Assembly: GCF_024345225.1 (NCBI RefSeq)
Contig: NZ_BROD01000001.1
Span: forward strand, 2,924,362 to 2,988,361
Direction: 5' to 3'
From: Clostridium sp. TW13
Lineage (GTDB): Bacteria; Bacillota; Clostridia; Clostridiales; Clostridiaceae
DNA: 64,000 nucleotides
Numbering within the stretch: the first letter of the stretch is position 1; every line of letters starts with the position of its first letter. Positions 56,987 through 64,000 of the stretch are shown here, piece after piece. A model generated the notes under the pieces. The model saw only the letters and a list, made by a program, of their open reading frames with translations, was not told the origin of the DNA and did not search any database. The translations under genes and the position numbers were made by a program.

Positions 56987-57424
56987 TTAATTTGCCTTCT
57001 TTTTCAAACTCTTTATTCTATATATAAATGATATTAGTAGTAATACATTAAAAATCATCTCTACTATTAAACATACCACACCAATTGTATCTGGATTACT
57101 CCAAATTTGATATAGTGTAGCTATTTCATGCCGAGAAGATGCTACTATAAATACGAGGCCTCCTGCTAATAACTTTAAGAAGAAAAAAATAACTGATACT
57201 ATATATAACATGATACATGTAGCTTTAATTCCAGCCTTTGCAAAACCATTCTCTCCATATCTGATCATTGTTTTCAAAACACTGATAATATAACCGTATG
57301 CTATGGTAATACAAAACAACTCAACCACATTGAAGATGCCAAATATTCCGATATACGGATTAAGCAACGTTGCGGCTACTTCTATGATACCAAACACCCA
57401 CCAACACTTACTGAATATTTTCAT
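56987..57424 (-). CDS. Small four-helix membrane protein, array copy 2
   Basis: A protein of 145 aa from ATG 57424 (MKIFSKCWWVFGIIEVAATL), ten bases after GGAG; an in-frame GTG three codons earlier overlaps that site. Topology as in copy 1. The loop reads ASSRHEIATLYQIWSNPDTI. The only visible difference from copy 4 in the shared tract is one base giving Ile for Met at the end of the loop. Function unknown; co-transcribed with the other copies. Confidence 0.78.
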   Translation of the reverse strand: MKIFSKCWWVFGIIEVAATLLNPYIGIFGIFNVVELFCITIAYGYIISVLKTMIRYGENGFAKAGIKATCIMLYIVSVIFFFLKLLAGGLVFIVASSRHEIATLYQIWSNPDTIGVVCLIVEMIFNVLLLISFIYRIKSLKKKAN

Positions 57425-57466
57425 TATAATCACTCTCCACTACTTAGTACATTTCTTTGTTTTCAA

Positions 57467-57904
57467 TTAATTTGCCTTCTTTTTCAAACTCTTTATTCTA
57501 TATATAAATGATATTAGTAGTAATACATTAAAAATCATCTCTACTATTAAACATACCACACCCATTGTATCTGGAGTACTCCAAATTTGATACGGCACAA
57601 ATATCTCATGCCGAGAAGATGCTACTATAAATACGAGGCCTCCTGCTAATAACTTTAAGAAGAAAAAAATAACTGATACTATATATAACATGATACATGT
57701 AGCTTTAATTCCAGCCTTTGCAAAACCATTCTCTCCATATCTGATCATTGTTTTCAAAACACTGATAATATAACCGTATGCTATGGTAATACAAAACAAC
57801 TCAACCACATTGAAGATGCCAAATATTCCGATATACGGATTAAGCAACGTTGCGGCTACTTCTATGATACCAAACACCCACCAACACTTACTGAATATTT
57901 TCAT
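57467..57904 (-). CDS. Small four-helix membrane protein, array copy 3
   Basis: A protein of 145 aa from ATG 57904. Outside the helix 3-4 loop it is identical at DNA level to copy 4 across their shared tract. The loop reads ASSRHEIFVPYQIWSTPDTM, with nine base changes between 57576 and 57605 that alter four residues (FVP for ATL, T for N). Function unknown. Confidence 0.78.
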   Translation of the reverse strand: MKIFSKCWWVFGIIEVAATLLNPYIGIFGIFNVVELFCITIAYGYIISVLKTMIRYGENGFAKAGIKATCIMLYIVSVIFFFLKLLAGGLVFIVASSRHEIFVPYQIWSTPDTMGVVCLIVEMIFNVLLLISFIYRIKSLKKKAN

Positions 57905-57946
57905 TATAATCACTCTCCACTACTTAGTACATTTCTTTGTTTTCAA

Positions 57947-58366
57947 TTAATTTGCCTTCTTTTTCAAACTCTTTATTCTATATATAAATGATATTAGTAG
58001 TAATACATTAAAAATCATCTCTACTATTAAACATACCACACCCATTGTATCTGGATTACTCCAAATTTGATATAGTGTAGCTATTTCATGCCGAGAAGAT
58101 GCTACTATAAATACGAGGCCTCCTGCTAATAACTTTAAGAAGAAAAAAATAACTGATACTATATATAACATGATACATGTAGCTTTAATTCCAGCCTTTG
58201 CAAAACCATTCTCTCCATATCTGATCATTGTTTTCAAAACACTGATAATATAACCGTATGCTATGGTAATACAAAACAACTCAACCACATTGAAAATTCC
58301 AAATATACCGATATAAGGATTAAGTAACGTTTCAACTACTTCTATGATAGCTATTGCGTAGAAAAT
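57947..58366 (-). pseudogene. Array copy 4, 5'-truncated
   Basis: The frame lacks the first dozen codons of the family, including start and ribosome-binding site. It directly abuts, in frame, the TAA stop (58367) of the hexapeptide transferase gene. It reads IFYAIAIIEVVETLLNPYIG and onward to the normal C-terminus. A GTG at 58288 could start a 113-aa product lacking helix 1. The first 75 bp of this copy differ from its sisters at many positions, the rest hardly at all. It is probably a non-functional end unit. Confidence 0.65.
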
Positions 58367-59044
58367 TTATAATTTCCATTTAACATTTTCTTTTATTACT
58401 TTTGCTGGGTTTCCAGAAACAAGAGTATTGGGTGGAACATCCTTTGTAACTATTGAATTAGCGCCTATAACTGCTCCATCTCCAATAGTAACACCTTTCA
58501 AAATACTCACATTACTGCAAATCCATACATTATCTCCTATTTTAACTGGTTTTGTTACTGTATTCTGGCTGTTATCAGCATAACATATAGTATGAAAATC
58601 TGTATCCATAATTTGCACATTCCACGAAATCGCACAATTTTCTCCAATTTCCACAAGTTTTCTTGATATAATTAATGCTCCAACTGAAATAAACGAATTA
58701 TTTCCTAATACCATTTTTGCATGTGGTCCAACAATAATTCTTGCACCTGGTTCTACTGTAAAATCACCATCTATATCAAGACTACCACCTTTAGCAATTT
58801 GGATTAATGTTAAATCATGTCTAACTTGCCCCATTTCACCAACTCTAGTACCTGTTATTCCAAGCCTAAGATTCCCCTTAATATTGAGTTTACATTTATG
58901 TATAGAAAGTCTTATCTTTCCCTTCCATGATGATCTAATTGGAAACTTCAAAAACCTTCTAGTAGTAAATCTTAATGAATACCAAAATGTTTTAATAAGA
59001 CTTCTAGGATTACATACATATACTTTTATAGTTGCTAAGTTCAT
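58367..59044 (-). CDS. Left-handed beta-helix (hexapeptide) O-acetyltransferase-like protein
   Basis: A protein of 225 aa. Hexapeptide repeats cover about 75-215 (DGDFTVEPGARIIVGPHAKM; IGDNVWICSNVSILKGVTIG; GAVIGANSIVTKDVPPNTLV) and end in SGNPAKVIKENV, typical of CapG/WbbJ/maa-type sugar acetyltransferases. The likely catalytic His is in DTDFHTI. It probably acetylates a surface or lipid-linked sugar. ATG 59044 has AAAGGAAA at usable distance; an ATG three codons earlier overlaps it. It is the first gene of the transcript that runs into the array. Confidence 0.85.
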   Translation of the reverse strand: MNLATIKVYVCNPRSLIKTFWYSLRFTTRRFLKFPIRSSWKGKIRLSIHKCKLNIKGNLRLGITGTRVGEMGQVRHDLTLIQIAKGGSLDIDGDFTVEPGARIIVGPHAKMVLGNNSFISVGALIISRKLVEIGENCAISWNVQIMDTDFHTICYADNSQNTVTKPVKIGDNVWICSNVSILKGVTIGDGAVIGANSIVTKDVPPNTLVSGNPAKVIKENVKWKL

Positions 59045-59128
59045 ATTTCTCATTTCCTTTCAAAGTAACATAACATGTATAAGTATATTACTTTTTTGTA
59101 AACAAGTCTACTTATTGGATTTATATAG

Positions 59129-59395
59129 TTAATAAGTAAAACTTCTATAACTTCCAGCACCTAATCTCAATAATGTCACTGTACATGTTGATTTGTTAAT
59201 TACAAGTATATAAATAGCTCCTTCTGAAATTGTTCCAACTGTTCTATTAATTGAATTAGCATCATCTATAGTATTCTGCCAAGGCGCATAGCAAATAGAA
59301 GAAATTACATTTACATTTTTATATTTAGCTAAATTATCAACTCTATTATTGACTACACTTGTAGCAGCGCCTAATGTCCAATTTGTTACAATATA
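59129..59395 (-). pseudogene. C-terminal relic of an unidentified protein
   Basis: An 88-codon frame without a start codon encodes TNWTLGAATSVVNNRVDNLA, then ISSICYAPWQNTIDDANSIN and ends LRLGAGSYRSFTY before a stop. The composition is protein-like (balanced, with conserved-looking Trp, Cys and Gly) and unlike the AT-biased noise around it. The open frame extends 30 codons further upstream but as low-complexity sequence. I do not recognise the family. It appears to be the last part of a lost gene. Confidence 0.45.
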
Positions 59396-59410
59396 TTTAA
59401 TATATTGTAA
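59386..59410. promoter_or_regulatory. Perfect 25-bp palindrome upstream of acyltransferase gene
   Basis: TTACAATATATT, one central T, then AATATATTGTAA. It lies 106 bp before the gene at 59516. It could be a regulator site, or mark the breakpoint of the adjacent gene relic. Confidence 0.45.
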
Positions 59411-59515
59411 TTGGATAAATATAGTGTTATAATGTGTTAATACACAATACCAAATTAATTGAATTGTGATATTTTGTTGAGTATTCTATTAAAATAGTTA
59501 GAAAAGGGGATCTAT

Positions 59516-60667
59516 ATGAGTGTTTTTATGGCATTAAAACAAAATAATCTTACAAAAGAAAAGAAACAACGAGAGATGAACTTAGAATTATTAAGGATAA
59601 TTTCAATGGTTATGGTGGTTACCTTGCATTATATGTCTCACGGTAGCGGACTAAGTCAAAATAAGGTATATAGCGTTAATTGGTTCTTTTCATGGACAAT
59701 AGACACCTTAAGCATGGTTTCAGTGAATTGCTTTGTTTTAATAAGCGGATATTTTTTGGTGCAATCTAAATTTAAGTTAAAGAAGATAATACAACTTTGG
59801 TTGCAAGTACTATTTTACTCCATTGGCATTTACATAATATTAGCAGCAACAGGATTAATAAATTTCAATATTATAGACTTTGGAAGTTCTTGTTTACCTG
59901 TTCTATTAAGTCAATATTGGTTTGCACAAATGTATATAGCTTTGTATATTTTCTCACCTTTTTTAAACATTTTAATCCATTCATTGAATAAAAATCAGAT
60001 GCGAAATTTATTAATGATACTTTTCTTTATGCTTAGTTTATGTCCAACAATTTTGCCTTTTGGAACAACTGTTGAAAAAGGTGGAGGATATAGCATTACC
60101 CATTTTATGTTTTTGTATCTGATAGCATCATATATAAGATTATATTGGAATTCTAATAAAAGAAATTATCATTATATTTGTGGATACCTTTTACTAATTT
60201 TGTTTCTATTAGTTTCAAGGCTTGTTCTTCCACTAATTGGTCTTAGTTATTTATTATGTACATTTTATCAATATAATTCTCTTCCAGTAATTTTAGCCTC
60301 TATATGTCTTTTCATGTTTTTTAGAGGTATATCAATTAAAAATAATATTGTTAATAAAATAGTAAAATCTATTTCAGGACTAACATTTGCTGTATATCTT
60401 ATACACGATAATAATTTTATAAGAAATACATTATATAAAGAAATTCTTCATACTACTTCATTCGGAAATACACCGCTCTTTATACCAATTACAATATCTT
60501 CGATTGTTGGAGTTTTTGTTGTATGTATATTCATAGATTCAATTAGATACCGTATTTTTATTCTTATTGAAAACAGTAAACCTTTTGATTACACTAAGAC
60601 TAGTTTAACTAAATTATGGTTGAAGTTATCACCAAGTATATATGCTAATGCTGCACAAAACAATTAA
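59516..60667 (+). CDS. Acyltransferase-3 family membrane protein (WecH/OafA-like)
   Basis: A protein of 383 aa with about ten membrane helices, PF01757. NLELLRIISMVMVVTLHYMS contains the conserved RxxxxxxVxxxH start motif, and VNCFVLISGYFLV follows. The C-terminal helix motif is GLTFAVYLIHDNNFIR. It should O-acetylate a cell-surface polysaccharide or lipid-linked sugar. Its neighbour across the gap is a soluble acetyltransferase-like protein, so the area may deal with surface glycan modification. Start ATG 59516 follows AAAAGGGGA. Confidence 0.9.
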   Translation: MSVFMALKQNNLTKEKKQREMNLELLRIISMVMVVTLHYMSHGSGLSQNKVYSVNWFFSWTIDTLSMVSVNCFVLISGYFLVQSKFKLKKIIQLWLQVLFYSIGIYIILAATGLINFNIIDFGSSCLPVLLSQYWFAQMYIALYIFSPFLNILIHSLNKNQMRNLLMILFFMLSLCPTILPFGTTVEKGGGYSITHFMFLYLIASYIRLYWNSNKRNYHYICGYLLLILFLLVSRLVLPLIGLSYLLCTFYQYNSLPVILASICLFMFFRGISIKNNIVNKIVKSISGLTFAVYLIHDNNFIRNTLYKEILHTTSFGNTPLFIPITISSIVGVFVVCIFIDSIRYRIFILIENSKPFDYTKTSLTKLWLKLSPSIYANAAQNN

Positions 60668-60707
60668 AAACACAATTTATTTTCTATAGATAAAATTCAA
60701 AAAATTT

Positions 60708-60802
60708 AGGAGCTACTATACTAAGAGTAAATAATGCAATATTGTTTGGATTTACTAAACAATATATTGCATATAAACTTCTTAATGTGGCAGCTCCTTT
60801 TC
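60708..60802 (+). terminator. Complex terminator after acyltransferase gene
   Basis: Outer stem AGGAGCT/AGCTCCT encloses an inner 14-bp stem ATGCAATATTGTTT/AAACAATATATTGCAT with one bulge. TTTTC follows the outer stem. It is larger than the simple terminators elsewhere in the window. Confidence 0.7.
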
Positions 60803-60883
60803 ATTGTAATTAATTATATAAACTAAAAACACCCCATGCCATAGTCTATTAAAATTCAGGAATTAACCTTTAAAATAATTCAC

Positions 60884-61486
60884 TTAAGGTAATTGATTCT
60901 TATATTGTTCATTACTTATTTTTTCAATCTCCTCAACATAATCATTTTCTTCGTCATAATATCCATCTTCATTCTTATTATTATTGAAAACTTGCACTGA
61001 TTGATAAGTATCTTCTGCATCAAATTCTATATCATCTTTATCATAGTGAGTGAATCCATATCCAAGAGGTTTAAGTACACTTTCTTCTGGCACTCTATGC
61101 TTGGAATCATATGTTTTTACTTCACTAATAGCATCCTGGCAATGAATACAATTTTTTGCATAAGGTAGAGCATCCAATCTTTCTTTGTCTATATCCTTTC
61201 CACATGTTTTACACTTACCATAACTTCCATCATCTATAGATCTTAATGAGTCATTTATTTCATCTAACATTGATGATTCATTTGCTTCAAGTGCTCTGCC
61301 CATCTCAACCTCAAAGGTCTCAGTAGCTATATCCGCAGGATGATTATCATAAAATGATAATTCGCTAGCAACCTCAGCATTAAATCTAGTCATTTCATTA
61401 TCCTTTAGTTGATCAATAAGATTAGTAACTCTCTTTTTTTCTTCCATAAGTTTATCCTTATAATATGTAAGTTGCTCTTTATTCAC
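60884..61486 (-). CDS. DksA/TraR-type C4 zinc-finger protein (YteA-like)
   Basis: A protein of 200 aa. An N-terminal coiled coil (about 1-40, YYKDKLMEEKKRVTNLIDQL) is followed by the DksA/TraR finger with CKTCGKDI and, 17 residues on, NCIHC (four Cys). An acidic C-terminus closes it. The YteA family is common in Firmicutes, sometimes linked to sporulation; action on RNA polymerase is inferred from DksA. I start at GTG 61486, seven bases after AAAGGAGG. Monocistronic as far as visible. Confidence 0.9.
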   Translation of the reverse strand: MNKEQLTYYKDKLMEEKKRVTNLIDQLKDNEMTRFNAEVASELSFYDNHPADIATETFEVEMGRALEANESSMLDEINDSLRSIDDGSYGKCKTCGKDIDKERLDALPYAKNCIHCQDAISEVKTYDSKHRVPEESVLKPLGYGFTHYDKDDIEFDAEDTYQSVQVFNNNKNEDGYYDEENDYVEEIEKISNEQYKNQLP

Positions 61487-61616
61487 GAAAAAACCTCCTT
61501 TCAAAAGTAGTACTTAATTATATTCTTTCAAAAGGAGGACTTTTTATAACATTATTTAATTAGCAATCACTTCTATACATCTCTTACTTTGTTAGTATAA
61601 TTTCTATATATACATT

Positions 61617-63296
61617 TTACTTAACTTCCTTTACGTATTCCCAAGTTCGTCCTTGATCTTTTGATTGATACAACGCCTTGCAGGCACCATTATAATCGCC
61701 ATCAAGTCCTTGTCCTATTAATACATTAAGCTTTCCATCCTTCTCATTAGGAATTTCCGGCAAATCAAAAGGATCACTTTTTTGTCCATTGTCTAACTTT
61801 ACATCTATTTTAGGAAAGTCTACCTTTTTATATGATAAACCACCATCTTCTGTTCGGTATAACATTCCTTCTTTGCCACCATTACGAGATATACATATGA
61901 AACCAAGTTTATCATTTAAAAAACTTATTCCAGAAGCCTCTCCAGTACTTCCACAGAATGGATCATCATTTATAGCGTTCCACGTTATTCCTCCATCTGA
62001 AGTTTTATTTAATGAATAAGATTTACTGCCAGCAGCTGATGCAGCTACATCTAAACGATATCCAACTTTATTTGATATATAAAATTCATTTGCATTATCA
62101 GAAGACTTTTTTGAAACATCTTTAAATTCCTTTGGTCTAATATTCTCTAAGCTTTCTGAAAGTATATACCTAACAGGAATATCTGTATTTTCTTTACCTG
62201 GTACAAATACAGATACAGCATACCCTTTTATTTCTTCTGATGCTTTAGTAGCTGGTTTTGTAGTTCCATTTGAATTAACATATACAATTCCATCTGTATT
62301 GTTTCCAAAACTCCTCATACCATAATAAAGAATGCCATACTTATTTTCATGCCATTTACTAACTGTTTGCTTAACTGAAATAACTTTTACTGTATCAATT
62401 AAAGGCTTTAGACGCTTATCTTCGTTATATTTAGCATTTACATAACCATTTAAAATAACTGTTATATCCGCTGACTTCTCTCTATTATAAGTAATTAAAT
62501 AACTTTGAAGCTTTCCTTTATCATTTTTTCCGTAAAGATAAGTATCAAAAGATGTAATTATGCCATTAGAATCAAAATTAAGGGTAAAATTATCAGAAAT
62601 ATATAAATCTTTAGGCATAGTGATTTCTTTGTTTATATCTGTAAAAATACCTTCTATTCCTTGCTCATATATATTATTATGCTCAAATTTTAAAGTTTTT
62701 TTGTTTTTTAAGTCACCTAAAACCCATGAAAGCTTTCCATTATAATTGATTGCACTCTTATATATTTTGCCACCATAAAATAATGAAATAAACACTATTA
62801 GTATTATTGCTACATAAGTCCAAACTTCTTTATAAATCCCATGATATTCAACATTAGTCTTTAGTGTCTCCCTCATCAGTCCTATTTCTTCAGACGTTTT
62901 ATTTTTCGTATCTAAAATTAATATAGCTTTATTACTAAGTACTATAAAACTATATTTTTTGTTTACTTTAAATGATTTAATATCTTGGAATTCAACTCTA
63001 GACTGCTCACCTTCTTGAATATTTATACCACTATTATCAACTTCATAGTTCTCTATAATTTTTTGTGAATCTGGTGTGGTTTTTTTAATTATTATAGCTT
63101 TAACTATAAAAAATATGATACAAGCTAAAAAGAACAACATACATATAAATAATATTTTTATATTATTTTGCATTTTTCCAAACTTACATAATGTATATAA
63201 TTCATACATTGAAATTCCATATACCAATATAACTATTGGTGAAGTAATAATTGATAAAAATAATCTTTTCTTTATGATTCGCTTATATTTTTTCAT
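61617..63296 (-). CDS. Membrane protein with PH-like and BNR/sialidase-like extracellular domains
   Basis: A protein of 559 aa. Two helices at about 12-65, a small domain resembling a bacterial PH domain (about 75-145: NSGINIQEGEQSRVEFQDIK, SFIVLSNKAILIL), a third helix at about 155-175, then an exported part. Its C-terminal 180 residues contain Asp-box-like elements (TSDGGITWNAI; RTEDGGLSYKKV; SKDQGRTWEYV) as in WD40/BNR propellers. No catalytic motif for a sialidase is seen. It may bind a ligand outside and signal or anchor. Function unknown. ATG 63296 follows AAGGTGG. Confidence 0.78.
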   Translation of the reverse strand: MKKYKRIIKKRLFLSIITSPIVILVYGISMYELYTLCKFGKMQNNIKILFICMLFFLACIIFFIVKAIIIKKTTPDSQKIIENYEVDNSGINIQEGEQSRVEFQDIKSFKVNKKYSFIVLSNKAILILDTKNKTSEEIGLMRETLKTNVEYHGIYKEVWTYVAIILIVFISLFYGGKIYKSAINYNGKLSWVLGDLKNKKTLKFEHNNIYEQGIEGIFTDINKEITMPKDLYISDNFTLNFDSNGIITSFDTYLYGKNDKGKLQSYLITYNREKSADITVILNGYVNAKYNEDKRLKPLIDTVKVISVKQTVSKWHENKYGILYYGMRSFGNNTDGIVYVNSNGTTKPATKASEEIKGYAVSVFVPGKENTDIPVRYILSESLENIRPKEFKDVSKKSSDNANEFYISNKVGYRLDVAASAAGSKSYSLNKTSDGGITWNAINDDPFCGSTGEASGISFLNDKLGFICISRNGGKEGMLYRTEDGGLSYKKVDFPKIDVKLDNGQKSDPFDLPEIPNEKDGKLNVLIGQGLDGDYNGACKALYQSKDQGRTWEYVKEVK

Positions 63297-63401
63297 TTAA
63301 TCCACCTTGCTCCCATTTGGTTTGTAATTATATATAAATTATACAACAAACTTACAACCTTAACCTATATATTTAATATTTCATAATTTAGAAACAATTA
63401 A

Positions 63402-63434
63402 AAACCCCAGACTAATTTAATTAATCTAGGGTTT
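63402..63434 (-). terminator. Terminator of the right-edge gene
   Basis: AAACCC/GGGTTT stem with AGA/TCT and TAA/TTA extension; TTTTT follows on the minus strand. It lies 8 bp from the stop at 63443. Confidence 0.8.
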
Positions 63435-63442
63435 AACTTTTA

Positions 63443-64000
63443 TTACTTTATTGTTGGAGTATAGGCAGAACCTAATTCATTGTTCGATGTATTAACTCCA
63501 TTTTTATAAACATTTAATGACCATGCCTTACCTGTTGTATTATCACATATATACAAATCATAAGCACCTAATCCACCATTTCTATTGCTAGAAATTATTG
63601 TATACTTCGAATTTACAATACAAACATCTGAATTATCAGAGTTTGAAACATTAAATGGCATACGTACTGGGTTAGCATTAGTCTGAGTATTTTTAAAATA
63701 TATCATGTCATTTGGAGCAGGTCTTGTATAAAAAAATCCTGTACGATCCTTTGTTACTGGATAATATTCTTTAATCCCTGAGTCAGCACACCCTGATACT
63801 TTTACCGGATTCCCTCCAGATGCAGAAATTATATATATATCTGTTTTTCCGTTAACTAACCCGGAAAAGTATATATTAGATCCATCAGCAGAGTAATACG
63901 GCATTGAACATTCCATAGAAGTACTTGCATAAATAGTTTTTGTAACTCTAGTAGTTATATCCATGCTTTTTATGTAATATACCCCACCATAAGTGGATTT
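63443..64000 (-). CDS. Beta-propeller (TolB/PD40-like) protein, N-terminus outside window
   Basis: The C-terminal 185 residues are visible; the frame stays open to the right edge (STYGGVYYIKSMDI...), so an internal ATG at 63964 is not the start. Blades of TolB/PD40 type are clear: PYYSADGSNIYFSGLVNGKT and DIYIISASGGNPVKV, then TGFFYTRPAPNDMIYF and LGAYDLYICDNTTGKAW. These propellers bind proteins or glycans; many clostridial ones are secreted. Signal peptide and any fused domains cannot be seen. Confidence 0.8.
   Translation of the reverse strand, partial: KSTYGGVYYIKSMDITTRVTKTIYASTSMECSMPYYSADGSNIYFSGLVNGKTDIYIISASGGNPVKVSGCADSGIKEYYPVTKDRTGFFYTRPAPNDMIYFKNTQTNANPVRMPFNVSNSDNSDVCIVNSKYTIISSNRNGGLGAYDLYICDNTTGKAWSLNVYKNGVNTSNNELGSAYTPTIK

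Larger units (their letters stand above)
56507..58350 (-). repeat. Tandem array, four units of exactly 480 bp
   Basis: Stop codons at 56507, 56987, 57467 and 57947 are spaced exactly 480 bp. Each unit is one small membrane-protein gene plus a short spacer with its own GTGGAGAGT leader. Units 2-4 are almost identical. Unit 4 loses similarity gradually beyond about 58294 and ends near 58350. The related gene at 55532 carries a similar leader, making five related units in all. Confidence 0.95.

Noticed and set aside
56507-58366. CRISPR-like periodic repeat
   Set aside because: The period is 480 bp and the units are coding, so this is a gene array and not a CRISPR.
56507-58366. Bacteriocin immunity cluster
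   Set aside because: Topology and copy number fit, but I find no double-glycine leader peptide, toxin or bacteriocin transporter nearby; kept as a guess only.

Overview
The window is AT-rich, has very dense gene order, strong GGAGG ribosome-binding sites, frequent TTG/GTG starts and strictly anaerobic enzymes (pyruvate formate-lyase, CO dehydrogenase CooS, the [FeFe]-hydrogenase maturase HydF). It reads as the chromosome of a saccharolytic Clostridium sensu stricto, probably in the solventogenic C. beijerinckii-like group. The species is an inference. I see no rRNA, tRNA, CRISPR array, transposase or prophage.

Layout. 1-5 kb: a secreted carbohydrate-binding surface protein (cut by the window edge), a secreted GHL10/SH3 wall-type hydrolase and two small unknown genes. 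5-8.4 kb: pflB with a CRP/FNR-type box in its promoter, and a flippase-like membrane protein. 8.5-24 kb: a glycoside-hydrolase island with GH74 and GH31 (xyloglucan), GH36 (alpha-galactoside) and GH52 (beta-xyloside), all without signal peptides and interleaved with AraC, HxlR and PPOX genes and a radical-SAM DNA-repair pair. 24-33.6 kb: a membrane LuxR protein, an acyltransferase, a NudC-TPR-TPR operon, relic sequence, an AraC regulator and an iron alcohol dehydrogenase. 33.7-39.4 kb: cooS with an Rrf2 regulator, hydF and an aspartase. 40-48 kb: a secreted GH5 glucanase, a flavin reductase, a GGDEF-EAL protein, a HAD phosphatase, and a GH1 phospho-glucosidase with its RpiR regulator. 48-55 kb: a multi-PAS/GAF GGDEF protein, a membrane protein, a Dus enzyme and twin DUF445 proteins. 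55.5-60.7 kb: a 480-bp-period tandem array of small four-helix membrane protein genes next to a hexapeptide transferase, a gene relic and an acyltransferase. 60.8-64 kb: a DksA/TraR-type protein, a BNR-type membrane protein and a partial beta-propeller protein.

How it works together. Hemicellulose polymers would be cut outside by the GH5 enzyme. Imported oligosaccharides would then be trimmed in the cytoplasm by GH74, GH31, GH36 and GH52, with adjacent AraC proteins as likely inducer sensors. No transporter for them lies in the window. PFL, HydF, CooS and the alcohol dehydrogenase belong to the fermentative redox side.

Most notable. The tandem array at 56.5-58.4 kb has two copies that are otherwise identical over about 350 bp but differ at nine positions inside one 30-bp loop-coding stretch. 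Other points worth attention are the CRP-like box placed exactly at -41.5 of a predicted pfl promoter, two dispersed intergenic repeat families, decayed flagellin and Nudix fragments, and a 56-codon gene candidate with a good RBS and terminator.
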